A stretch of DNA of 34,645 bases from Psychrobacillus antarcticus (GCF_029533155.1 NZ_JAIZDB010000034.1:1-34645), one strand, 5' to 3'. Shown: positions 1 to 6,905, numbered from the stretch's first letter. Program-made: numbers and translations. Notes: a model not told the origin generated them from the sequence alone.

Positions 1-31
1 GTTGATGTTCGTTAAAAAGTATTTTACTCAT
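1..31 (-). CDS. IS3-type transposase OrfA, N-terminus only
   Basis: An ATG at 31-29 follows a GGGAGA Shine-Dalgarno sequence and encodes MSKILFNEHQ before the window ends. I recall similar N-termini in short helix-turn-helix proteins encoded by IS3-family elements of Bacillaceae. Only ten residues are visible, so the family call rests mostly on the terminal-repeat-like sequence about 100 bases upstream. It could equally be an unrelated helix-turn-helix protein. Confidence 0.45.
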   Translation of the reverse strand, partial: MSKILFNEHQ

Positions 32-80
32 AATGTTTTCTCCCGTTCAAAGTTTGTAAATTTTAGTATAACGGGGTTTT

Positions 81-138
81 GAAAAAGAAAAAACCCTGAA
101 TAGCTACACTTTTTATAAAGTGTCTACTATTCGGGGTT
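81..138 (-). terminator. Intrinsic terminator just inside the IS end
   Basis: AACCCTGAATAG (92-103) and CTATTCGGGGTT (127-138) form a 12-bp stem with G-T wobble, and an ACACTTT/AAAGTGT stem lies inside it. On the minus strand the stem is followed by an almost uninterrupted T tract (93 down to 81). It would stop transcription entering the element from outside before it reaches the OrfA start. Confidence 0.55.
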
Positions 139-228
139 CAGTTCACTGCGGTCCATCTGTTTCTTTTTTAAAAGATAAGAAAGTATATAAAAATACAGCA
201 TGAAAACCGGTTTTACAGGGCTTTTAAG

Positions 229-590
229 AATGATTGATACTACTGATTTGCGTTTCAGTGGAGTACAAAGGCTAAGAGCGCCACGTCGTAAAAGGAAGGC
301 AATCTAAGTTCGCCGCGTCCTGCGGCAACGATTGCATAACCCACCTCCTGTGGGCCTCAACGCCTTTGTGACCAACATCCTGTTGGCCTCCGTGGCACGG
401 CTTCAATCTCCTCGTCACTACGAAAACATATGCTCCTGCGGTTACTCGTCGCAAAGACGTTGGTCAAATAAAGTTTGACCAACGTCTTTGCGACGGGGCT
501 TTCAGCTCGTGCACCTGTCGCTTCGCTATCGGTGCAGAAAACATTTGCTGTTCCCACAGGAGTCGCCACTTTCACTCCAATCAATTAAAT
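229..590 (-). repeat. GC-rich Bacillaceae intergenic foldback repeat
   Basis: Read on the minus strand from 590, the element opens with ATTGATTGGAGTG and then CGACTCCTGTGGGA, a signature I recognise from intergenic repeats in many Bacillaceae. It contains a perfect 22-bp inverted repeat with a 5-base loop (447-468 and 474-495) and three small hairpins at 312-326, 340-354 and 372-386, each with an AGGA-containing loop on the minus strand. Base composition is much richer in GC than the flanks. Short open frames here have no ribosome binding site and are not called. Bases 146-228 hold nothing I recognise. Confidence 0.55.
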
Positions 591-604
591 GAGTAGTACT
601 AAAC

Positions 605-1045
605 TAGGGGATATTGCATAGACTCTCGCTTAGATAAGAAGAGTAGTAGGAGTTAATGTGGGGATAAAACCGTCTGTTGAATGTAGGAATGAAATTATGT
701 AAGGAAGGATGAAGATAGTAGATTTCCTTTTTTACTAGTGGAAATAAGGAAAAATAGTAAGTGTCTACCAAATAAAGAAGCGAAATAGCGAACGAAATTG
801 CATCTTCGTGAGCCTCCTTAATTATTAGGATAGTATCTTTTCTCTAGTTACCCCAAAAATGAACTAACCCGTTTCTAAAAGTTGGAGAAGGGCGACGGAC
901 AGTTAATAGCCATAAGATTACCGAGAAAAAAAGATGCTGGTCGTGACTTCAGTCACGACCAGCATCTTTAAAAAATCAAACGGTAATTATATAGTAATAA
1001 GTCTGTACAAAGCCCTTCGAAAACTGTAGAAACAGGTTTAAATCC
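605..1045. repeat. Long foldback repeat, copy 1
   Basis: This stretch is similar along its length to 27408-27950. The shared outer part includes ATAAAACCGTCTGTTGAA, ACTAGTGGAAATAA and AAATAAAGAAGCGAAA. The core (866-1038) folds back on itself through nested arms: AACCCGTTTCTA with TAGAAACAGGTT, GAAGGGC with GCCCTTC, ACAG with CTGT, GATTACCG with CGGTAATT, and an apical 16-bp perfect stem (933-948 with 951-966). Its right side ends about 40 bases from the stop codon of the minus-strand pfeT gene. It has no coding content. Confidence 0.75.
924..969 (-). terminator. pfeT: Apical hairpin of repeat copy 1, likely pfeT terminator
   Basis: The perfect stem GATGCTGGTCGTGACT (933-948) pairs with 951-966 and is followed on the minus strand by seven T residues. 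It is the first strong intrinsic terminator downstream of the minus-strand ATPase gene, about 115 bases after its stop codon. Confidence 0.6.
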
Positions 1046-1081
1046 TAGAGGACCTGGCGTTTTTTTGCCCGGTTTTTCTTA

Positions 1082-2992
1082 TTATATATTTCTATTCAAC
1101 ATTCGTAATCCATTTAATATGACTAATATAGTACTGCCTTCATGACCGATAACTCCTAATGGTAGATCTAATACTTGAAGGAAATTGGAGACTATTAAAA
1201 ATGCGATTACCGTGATGGATAATACAATGTTCTGTTTAACGATCCGACGCATCTTGCGGGCCATTTTCACTGCATATGCAATTTTAGATAAATCATTTTT
1301 CATCAAGACGACATCTGCTGTTTCTAGAGCAACGTCTGTACCTTCTCCCATGGCAAATCCAATGGTTGCTGTTGCAAGTGCAGGAGCATCATTAATACCA
1401 TCTCCAACCATTCCAACGAATTTATGTTCTTTTAGTAAATCTTTCATATGCTTCACTTTAGTTTCAGGTAAACATTCAGCAATGTATTGGTCAATACCAG
1501 CCTCTTTTGCTATAACGCTCGCTGTCTTTTCATTATCTCCAGTAAGCATTACTGTTTTAATGCCTAGTGATTGGAGCTGTTTAATTGCAGCTTTTGCTTC
1601 TTCGCGTACTGTATCTTTTAGTGCAGCAACAGCAGCAATTCCTTTTTCATCTCGCATAAAGATGACCGTTTTTCCTTCCTCTGCAAGTAAAGTAGCAATC
1701 CCATTTTGGAAGGCAAATGCATCGTTTTTATTCACAAAGTCAGGTTTTCCAACTAGTACTGTTTCTCCGTCAATTATTGCCTGTATTCCATATCCAGGTT
1801 TATCTTCAATATGGATAAGAGGGAGTTGGCCAACACCTTCTGATTTTGCAAAAGTTGTAATTGCAAGAGCTAGTGGGTGATTCGATTGTCCCTCGATAGT
1901 TGCAAGCTTTGTTAAAGTAGCTATTCTATCTAAGTCTGGGCGAACTAAAAACTCTGTAACGATCGGTTTTCCTGTTGTTAGCGTACCTGTTTTGTCTAAT
2001 GCAATTGCTTTCATTTCGCTAATATTTTCTAAATGTACTCCGCCTTTAAATAAGATGCCGACTTTAGCACCGTTGGAAATTGCTGACAAGGTGGCAGGCA
2101 TGATAGATGCTACAAGAGCACAAGGGGATGCCACTACCAATAAAACCATCGCGCGATAGAATGTTGTGTTCCAGTCCCAATTAAGTAAAAAGTGGGGAAG
2201 GAACAGCATGAATGCTACCGTAATTAAGACAATTTTTACATAGGTACCTTCAAAGCGTTCAATAAATTGCTGAGCAGGAGATTTTTCATCCTGAGCTGTT
2301 TGAACAAGATTAATAATCTTTTGGAAAAGCGAGTCCTTGTTTTCCTTCGTCATTTCCATCGTAATAGCACCGGTCATATTAACAGTTCCTGCAAATAGTT
2401 CATCATTTGGCTGTTTAGTTACAGGAATTGACTCACCACTGATTGCAGCTTCGTCAATTGCAGTCGTACCACTTACTACTTTGCCATCAGCAGGGATTCG
2501 TTCACCCGGTTTTACAACTAGCTGATTGCCTACTACAAGCTCACTAACTGCAACGCGTGAAGTTGTGCCATCACTATTTAAGAGCAATGCCACTTCCGGT
2601 TGAAGCTCCATAAGAGAAGAAATTTCCTTTTTGCTTTTATTCATCGTATACGTTTCTAGTGCACCGCTTACTGCGAATATAAATATTAGAATTGCCCCTT
2701 CCGTCCAATAGCCGATGACGGATGAACCTATTGCTGCTAGGATCATTAGTAATTCTACATTTAGTTCTTTTTCGCTATAAGTTTTTAATAAACCCTCTTT
2801 GGCTTTTGCATATCCACCTATTACAAATGCTAGTAAGTAGAAAATGATCGAAGCTGTTTCTTGTTGGGCATTACCTATAATCCATGCTATGACGATTAGT
2901 ATCCCGGAAAAGAGGGCAGCTACTAATTCAGCATTGGAGATTAAGGCTGATAGAAAGCTTGGGCTAGATTTTTTTTCGGTTATAGTTGTCAT
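1082..2992 (-). CDS. pfeT: P1B-4-type metal-exporting ATPase (PfeT/ZosA family, ferrous iron efflux)
   Basis: The product is a 636-residue P-type ATPase without an N-terminal metal-binding domain. Visible motifs are SGES at 185-188 in the actuator domain, SPC at 289-291 in the metal-binding transmembrane helix, the phosphorylated Asp in DKTGT at 333-337, GDGINDAP near 530 and HEGST at 617-621 in a late helix. The SPC plus HEG(S/G)T pair defines the P1B-4 subgroup, which includes B. subtilis PfeT (ZosA/YkvW), a PerR-controlled Fe(II) exporter. The start is fixed by AAGGAGG eight bases upstream. A perfect PerR box overlaps the promoter, which supports iron efflux over cadmium or zinc export. 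Substrate is inferred; cobalt or zinc remains possible. Confidence 0.85.
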   Translation of the reverse strand: MTTITEKKSSPSFLSALISNAELVAALFSGILIVIAWIIGNAQQETASIIFYLLAFVIGGYAKAKEGLLKTYSEKELNVELLMILAAIGSSVIGYWTEGAILIFIFAVSGALETYTMNKSKKEISSLMELQPEVALLLNSDGTTSRVAVSELVVGNQLVVKPGERIPADGKVVSGTTAIDEAAISGESIPVTKQPNDELFAGTVNMTGAITMEMTKENKDSLFQKIINLVQTAQDEKSPAQQFIERFEGTYVKIVLITVAFMLFLPHFLLNWDWNTTFYRAMVLLVVASPCALVASIMPATLSAISNGAKVGILFKGGVHLENISEMKAIALDKTGTLTTGKPIVTEFLVRPDLDRIATLTKLATIEGQSNHPLALAITTFAKSEGVGQLPLIHIEDKPGYGIQAIIDGETVLVGKPDFVNKNDAFAFQNGIATLLAEEGKTVIFMRDEKGIAAVAALKDTVREEAKAAIKQLQSLGIKTVMLTGDNEKTASVIAKEAGIDQYIAECLPETKVKHMKDLLKEHKFVGMVGDGINDAPALATATIGFAMGEGTDVALETADVVLMKNDLSKIAYAVKMARKMRRIVKQNIVLSITVIAFLIVSNFLQVLDLPLGVIGHEGSTILVILNGLRMLNRNI

Positions 2993-3089
2993 TTAAAAAC
3001 CTCCTTGATAATGAATTTCAATATTAATAGTTTGTATAAATGAAGAAAATGGACTCCCAATAGGAAATCCATTTGTATTGATTGTTAAT

Positions 3090-3126
3090 TTATAATAATT
3101 ATAATCTAGAGGTTTTTATTAGTCAA
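3090..3126 (-). promoter_or_regulatory. pfeT: pfeT promoter with a perfect PerR box
   Basis: On the minus strand, TTGACT (3126-3121) and TATAAT (3103-3098) are separated by 17 bases. The -10 hexamer lies inside TTATAATAATTATAA (3090-3104), which matches the PerR consensus 7-1-7 palindrome at every defined position. Binding there would block RNA polymerase directly. The leader between promoter and gene also holds a hairpin (3047-3058 with 3063-3074). Confidence 0.85.
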
Positions 3127-3135
3127 CTAATTACA

Positions 3136-4665
3136 TTAGTTAAAAACTTTTTCTTTAAAAGCAGAAAGTTTTTCCAGTGAAGATTTTTCTACGTCTGCAT
3201 GAAGGCTGTTGCCATGTGAATCCATTGTTACTACCGCTGTGAACTTTTCAACGCGAAGATGCCACATTGCTTCTGGTATACCGAATTCCATCAGGTCCAC
3301 TCCTTCGACACCTTTAATACAATCTGCGTAATACTGAGCAGCACCACCGATTGCATTTAAGTAAACTCCACCATGTTCCGAAAGGGCAGCAAGTGTTTTA
3401 GGACCCATTCCACCTTTACCGATAACTGCACGGATACCAAATTTTTTCATAATATCACCTTGGTAAGGCTCTTCACGTATAGAGGTAGTTGGACCTGCAG
3501 CACGAACATGCCAGTCTCCAGCTTCATCTTTTTGCATGACTGGACCACAGTGATAAATAATTTGTCCATTTAAGTCAACTGGAGCATCATGGCTCATCAA
3601 ATGATGATGTATTGCATCACGGCCAGTATAAATGCGACCAGTGATAGATACGACATCACCTACCTGAAGCTCACGGATTTGTGCTTCGGTAATAGGAGCT
3701 TGTAATTCAACTACTTTTTGAGTAGCGACTTCAGAAGTTTGGTCCTTGAACTCAATTTTCTCTCCATCTTGGTAATGCCATTCGATAATTTCCCCAGTAG
3801 TTGGGTTAATATTGATAGCCATACGACGATAAGCCCAACAGTTATAAGCAATAGAAACGAAGAAACTAGCAGGGATACGGTGCATTACACCAATTTTACA
3901 GCCGAGTAAAGTAGCTTCTCCACCGAAGCCCATTGTACCAATACCTAGTGTGTTAGCTTTTTCTACAATATATTGCTCTAATCTTGCTAGATCAGGATTT
4001 GGATTAGTATCTTCCACGTGACGGAATAGTTGGTCTTTAGCTAAATCATAGCCAGAAGAACGGTCGCCACCAATTCCAACCCCGATGAATCCTGCTGAAC
4101 AGCCTTGACCTTGTGCTTGATAAACAGAGTGTAATATACATTTACGTATTCCATCTAAGTCGCGCCCGGCACGACCTAAACCTTCTAATTCGGCTGGCAA
4201 GCTATATTGAATATTTTTGTTTTCACAGCCGCCACCTTTTAAAATTAGCTTCATTTCAATATAATCATTTTCCCATTGCTCAAACTTCACGACAGGAAGC
4301 CCGTCACCTAAGTTATCCCCACTATTAGTGCCTGTTAAAGAATCAACAGCATTAGGACGAAGCTTTGCATCCTTTGTAGCTGTAACTATAGCGCGCTTAA
4401 TGGCAGCTTTAATTTCTAATTGGTTCACGCCAATAGGTGTTTTAATCTTGAACGTTGGTAAACCAGTATCTTGGCAAATTGGAGAAACATTGTCATTGGC
4501 CATTTGAATATTATTTGTGATCGTATCTAGACTCATCGCTGCACGCGTACCAGCATTTTCTGCCGCTTTTGCTTTTTTGATCGCGCGACGAACATCCTTC
4601 GGTAAATTTGTAGAAGTTTCGGTAATCAAATCATAAATACTTTTTTCTAATTGATCCAATTGCAT
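3136..4665 (-). CDS. fumA: Class I [4Fe-4S] fumarate hydratase
   Basis: The product of 509 residues is a single-chain class I fumarase, which converts fumarate to malate in the citric acid cycle with an oxygen-labile [4Fe-4S] cluster. The catalytic domain carries cluster cysteines in SPICQDTG (Cys64) and QGQGCSAGF (Cys189), with the third ligand at Cys256 or Cys276 (AYNCWAYRR). The C-terminal swivel domain includes DAPVDLNGQIIYHCGP. An AGGAG sequence precedes the ATG. It is unrelated to class II FumC (CitG), the enzyme of B. subtilis. It ends about 140 bases upstream of pfeT on the same strand with no clear terminator, so some readthrough into pfeT is possible. No regulator site was recognised. 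Confidence 0.9.
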   Translation of the reverse strand: MQLDQLEKSIYDLITETSTNLPKDVRRAIKKAKAAENAGTRAAMSLDTITNNIQMANDNVSPICQDTGLPTFKIKTPIGVNQLEIKAAIKRAIVTATKDAKLRPNAVDSLTGTNSGDNLGDGLPVVKFEQWENDYIEMKLILKGGGCENKNIQYSLPAELEGLGRAGRDLDGIRKCILHSVYQAQGQGCSAGFIGVGIGGDRSSGYDLAKDQLFRHVEDTNPNPDLARLEQYIVEKANTLGIGTMGFGGEATLLGCKIGVMHRIPASFFVSIAYNCWAYRRMAININPTTGEIIEWHYQDGEKIEFKDQTSEVATQKVVELQAPITEAQIRELQVGDVVSITGRIYTGRDAIHHHLMSHDAPVDLNGQIIYHCGPVMQKDEAGDWHVRAAGPTTSIREEPYQGDIMKKFGIRAVIGKGGMGPKTLAALSEHGGVYLNAIGGAAQYYADCIKGVEGVDLMEFGIPEAMWHLRVEKFTAVVTMDSHGNSLHADVEKSSLEKLSAFKEKVFN

Positions 4666-4788
4666 AATGTAAACGCTCCTTCTATATGTATGTAGGTAAC
4701 AAACATTACAAGTATACTATTTTATCAAGATGAAAAAAAGAGTTGCTGTGGGAATAAATACTTGGGAATTGGCTTATGCATTGTCACC

Positions 4789-5118
4789 CACCTGAGCGCA
4801 GGAGCTATACGCCCGCACACCACGGTCATCCGCCCGCAGATAAATCGAACGCTCGAGAGATTTGCGTATACGCCCGAGCGCAGGAGCTATAAGCCCGAGA
4901 ACCACGGTCATCCGCCCGCGGATCAATCGAACGCCCGAGAGAATGGCGTATCCGCCCGAGAACCGCCGCCATCCGCCCGAGAACCGCCGCCATCCGCCCG
5001 CGGATCAATCGAACGCCCGAGAGATTTACGTATCCGCCCAAGTGCAGGGGCTATACGCCCGAGAACCGCCGCCATTCGCCCGAGCACCACGGTCATCCGC
5101 CCGAGAAACACCGCCATC
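4789..5118. repeat. Array of sixteen 19/21-bp GC-rich units
   Basis: Sixteen contiguous units, thirteen of 21 bp and three of 19 bp, each begin with CGCCCG or a close variant and fall into five types by their tails. With A ending GCAGGAGCTATA, B ending CCACGGTCATC, C ending GGATCAATCGAA (19 bp), D ending in CGTATC or a variant such as GCGTATA, and E ending CCGCCGCCATC, the order is A B C D A B C D E E C D A E B E. The GC content is far above the flanks. The frames that stay open through it on both strands have no ribosome binding site, and the 19-bp units break the reading frame, so no protein is called. It lies upstream of the fumarase promoter region. Confidence 0.85.
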
Positions 5119-5130
5119 TGCCGAAAAATA

Positions 5131-5162
5131 AAAAAAGTTCGGAATGAAAATCATTCCGAACC
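5131..5162 (-). terminator. Terminator of the SE1561-family gene
   Basis: GTTCGGAATGA (5138-5148) pairs perfectly with TCATTCCGAAC (5152-5162). On the minus strand the stem is followed by seven T residues. It starts a few bases after the stop codon of the gene at 5168-5353 and separates that gene from the repeat array. Confidence 0.85.
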
Positions 5163-5167
5163 CTCAT

Positions 5168-5353
5168 TTATTCTTTTGTATTTTTAAACTGCTCCATTTT
5201 TAACTCAAGATCGTCCATCATTTGAATTAGACGGTCTATGTCTTCCAGTTCAGTTGTTTCAGGCTCAATTGAGTCCAATACTTCTAAAAACATTTGGAGT
5301 CGATCTTTTAAATAAGATACTTGTTGTTCTGGATTTGAAATTTGTTTACCCAC
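5168..5353 (-). CDS. SE1561 family small protein, function unknown
   Basis: The 61-residue product starts at the GTG at 5353-5351, which follows GAGGTG with seven bases spacing. An upstream in-frame GTG at 5368 would place the ribosome site inside the gene and is rejected. The sequence (NPEQQVSYLKDRLQMFLEVL and then DIDRLIQMMDDLE) matches my memory of the SE1561 family of short, acidic, helical proteins conserved in Bacillales. It is predicted to be cytoplasmic and coiled-coil-like, with no catalytic motif. It is a single-gene transcript closed by its own terminator. Confidence 0.75.
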   Translation of the reverse strand: MGKQISNPEQQVSYLKDRLQMFLEVLDSIEPETTELEDIDRLIQMMDDLELKMEQFKNTKE

Positions 5354-5506
5354 AGAATAACACCTCACTTTATATGTATAGAATAAAGGAAATTGTAAAG
5401 AAAAGATAGGTCCAAAGAGTTATTTTAATAATTTACATATTTACAATGTTTACAATATTCAGTTTATATGATAAAGTATCTTTAGATACATAGAAGGGAG
5501 GCCGTA

Positions 5507-5587
5507 GTGAATAGTCGACCATTCAAGTTGTTAGAAGGAGGGTGTTTAGACATTTCACCGGCAATCGAGCCGAAAATGCAGTTATGA
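5507..5587 (+). CDS. Candidate 26-residue small protein or leader peptide
   Basis: A GTG at 5507 lies five bases after the strong Shine-Dalgarno sequence AAGGGAGG and opens a 26-codon frame ending in TGA at 5585-5587. The product begins MNSRPFKLLEGGC and ends IEPKMQL. It has one cysteine and no signal peptide or membrane segment. A possible promoter is TTTACA (5449-5454), 17 bases, TAAAGT (5472-5477). A clear intrinsic terminator follows 28 bases after the stop, so the unit looks like a self-contained transcript of roughly 175 bases. It could be a true small protein, a leader peptide for the MFS gene downstream, or a small RNA with a chance frame. I do not recognise the peptide. Confidence 0.45.
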   Translation: MNSRPFKLLEGGCLDISPAIEPKMQL

Positions 5588-5614
5588 ACATACAAGTAAA
5601 TAATAGTTATATGT

Positions 5615-5659
5615 AAAGGCTCAGTCCATTATCTTATAGAGATATCGGCTGAGCCTTTT
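5615..5659 (+). terminator. Terminator after the small ORF
   Basis: AAAGGCTCAG (5615-5624) pairs with CTGAGCCTTTT (5649-5659), and an ATCT/AGAT inner stem extends it. A T tract follows on the plus strand. It lies between the 26-codon frame and the MFS gene and could act as a simple terminator or an attenuator for that gene. Confidence 0.8.
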
Positions 5660-5677
5660 GTTGTGCAAAATTCTCTG

Positions 5678-5706
5678 CTAAACTAATGCTATTAGAAAAT
5701 TAGTTT
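5678..5706. promoter_or_regulatory. Inverted repeat upstream of the MFS gene, candidate operator
   Basis: AAACTAAT (5680-5687) and ATTAGTTT (5699-5706) form a perfect 8-bp dyad with an 11-base gap, ending about 20 bases before the MFS start codon. No local regulator gene was found, and a simple mRNA hairpin is an equally good reading. Confidence 0.35.
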
Positions 5707-5726
5707 GGATAAAAAGAGGTATTATT

Positions 5727-6905
5727 ATGCATGACTTTACGTTAGCAGAAAAAAAGCGTTTTAGAATTTTAGTTATTATCGTTTCTATATCTGGTTTTTC
5801 ACAAGGGATGTTACTTCCTTTGATCTCTGTTATTTTTGAACAGGATGGTGTTAGTGCTACTTTAAATGGATTAAGTGCAACTGGATTATACATAGGTACG
5901 TTGTTGATTTCCCCTTTTATGGAACCACCTCTACGAAAATTTGGATATAAACCGATAATAATTGTAGGTGGACTTATTGTTATTGTATCTTTAATGCTAT
6001 TCCCTTTGTGGAAAAGTGTGGCATTTTGGTTTGGATTGCGGTTATTGATCGGTATAGGTGATCATGCACTTCATTTTTCAACGCAGACTTGGATTACTAG
6101 CTTTTCACCACAGCATCGATTAGGTAGAAATATAGCTATTTATGGATTATCGTTTGGAGTTGGTTTTGCCGTAGGACCTTTATTCGTCCAGTTGGTGGAA
6201 ATCTTTGAAGGATTACCGTTCATCATTTCGAGTATTCTTTGTTTATGTGCTTGGGTACTAGTATTCTTCATAAAAAATGAGAAGCCTGAAGTTTACACTG
6301 ACAGTGCTTCGTTGGTTGGAACATGGAAGCGTTTTGGAGCAGCATTTGCGATTGCTTGGATAGCGTTCATACCGCCCTTTAGCTATGGGTTTTTAGAATC
6401 TTCTCTAAACGCAATTTATCCTGTGTATGCATTACGCAATGGCCTAGATGTTACAGACCTATCTTATATAATAGCCGCCTTTTCTTTCGGTGGTGTCGCA
6501 TCACAGTTGCCACTAGGTATATTAAGTGATCGAATTGGTCGAAGAAAAGTCCTTATTTTTGCATTAGCCTGTGGCGCCATTACCTTTGGGGTAGCAAGTA
6601 TGTTCGAAACCTCCGCACTAGTAATAGGAAGTATATTTTTTATCGCAGGTACATTTGTAGGTTCCACTTATTCACTTGGTATTTCTTATATGAGTGATCT
6701 AACTCCAAAAGAATTACTACCAACAGGCAATTTACTTTGCGGAATTTTCTTTAGTATAGGAAGCTTATCAGGACCGTTTTTAGGTGGTCTTTTTATACAA
6801 CTATTTGAAGGTCTGAGCTTCTTAATTCTCATAGCTCTATTGTTAGGTTCTTTGGCATTAGTCATATTCATCTCAAACCCGCAAAAGAGAAATCGATTGG
6901 TATAA
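5727..6905 (+). CDS. Major facilitator superfamily transporter
   Basis: The 392-residue protein has about twelve hydrophobic segments in two halves, as expected for an MFS permease in the cytoplasmic membrane. The central loop follows IKNEKPEVYTD at about residue 190. A typical MFS loop motif, LGILSDRIGRRKVL, appears in the second half; the first-half counterpart is degenerate (PPLRKFGYKPI). AGAGG precedes the ATG. The N-terminal sequence SGFSQGMLLPLISVIFE recalls B. subtilis YfkF-type transporters of unknown substrate. Efflux of a drug or metabolite is plausible, but the sequence does not identify a substrate. It is monocistronic, between terminators on both sides. Confidence 0.85.
   Translation: MHDFTLAEKKRFRILVIIVSISGFSQGMLLPLISVIFEQDGVSATLNGLSATGLYIGTLLISPFMEPPLRKFGYKPIIIVGGLIVIVSLMLFPLWKSVAFWFGLRLLIGIGDHALHFSTQTWITSFSPQHRLGRNIAIYGLSFGVGFAVGPLFVQLVEIFEGLPFIISSILCLCAWVLVFFIKNEKPEVYTDSASLVGTWKRFGAAFAIAWIAFIPPFSYGFLESSLNAIYPVYALRNGLDVTDLSYIIAAFSFGGVASQLPLGILSDRIGRRKVLIFALACGAITFGVASMFETSALVIGSIFFIAGTFVGSTYSLGISYMSDLTPKELLPTGNLLCGIFFSIGSLSGPFLGGLFIQLFEGLSFLILIALLLGSLALVIFISNPQKRNRLV

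Larger units (their letters stand above)
1..145 (-). mobile_element. Left end of an IS3-like insertion sequence (partial)
   Basis: Read on the minus strand, the stretch from about 145 begins TGAACTGAACCCCGAATAG and continues to GTAGACAC. This resembles the terminal repeats of IS3-family elements of the IS150 group. An ORF starting at 31 and reading out of the window has an N-terminus typical of the short helix-turn-helix OrfA of such elements. The other end and any target duplication lie outside the window, so the boundary at about 145 is an estimate. Confidence 0.5.

Noticed and set aside
272-584. Two short minus-strand proteins in the left repeat
   Set aside because: They lie in a dispersed GC-rich repeat with hairpins, lack ribosome sites and resemble no protein.
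4789-5118. CRISPR array
   Set aside because: Units are only 19-21 bp, the same few unit types recur, there are no unique spacers of about 30 bp, and no cas genes lie nearby.
4762-5187. Arg/Pro-rich proteins encoded by open frames through the CGCCCG array
   Set aside because: Frames are open on both strands only because the units lack stop codons. There is no ribosome site, and the 19-bp units shift the frame between copies of the same motif.
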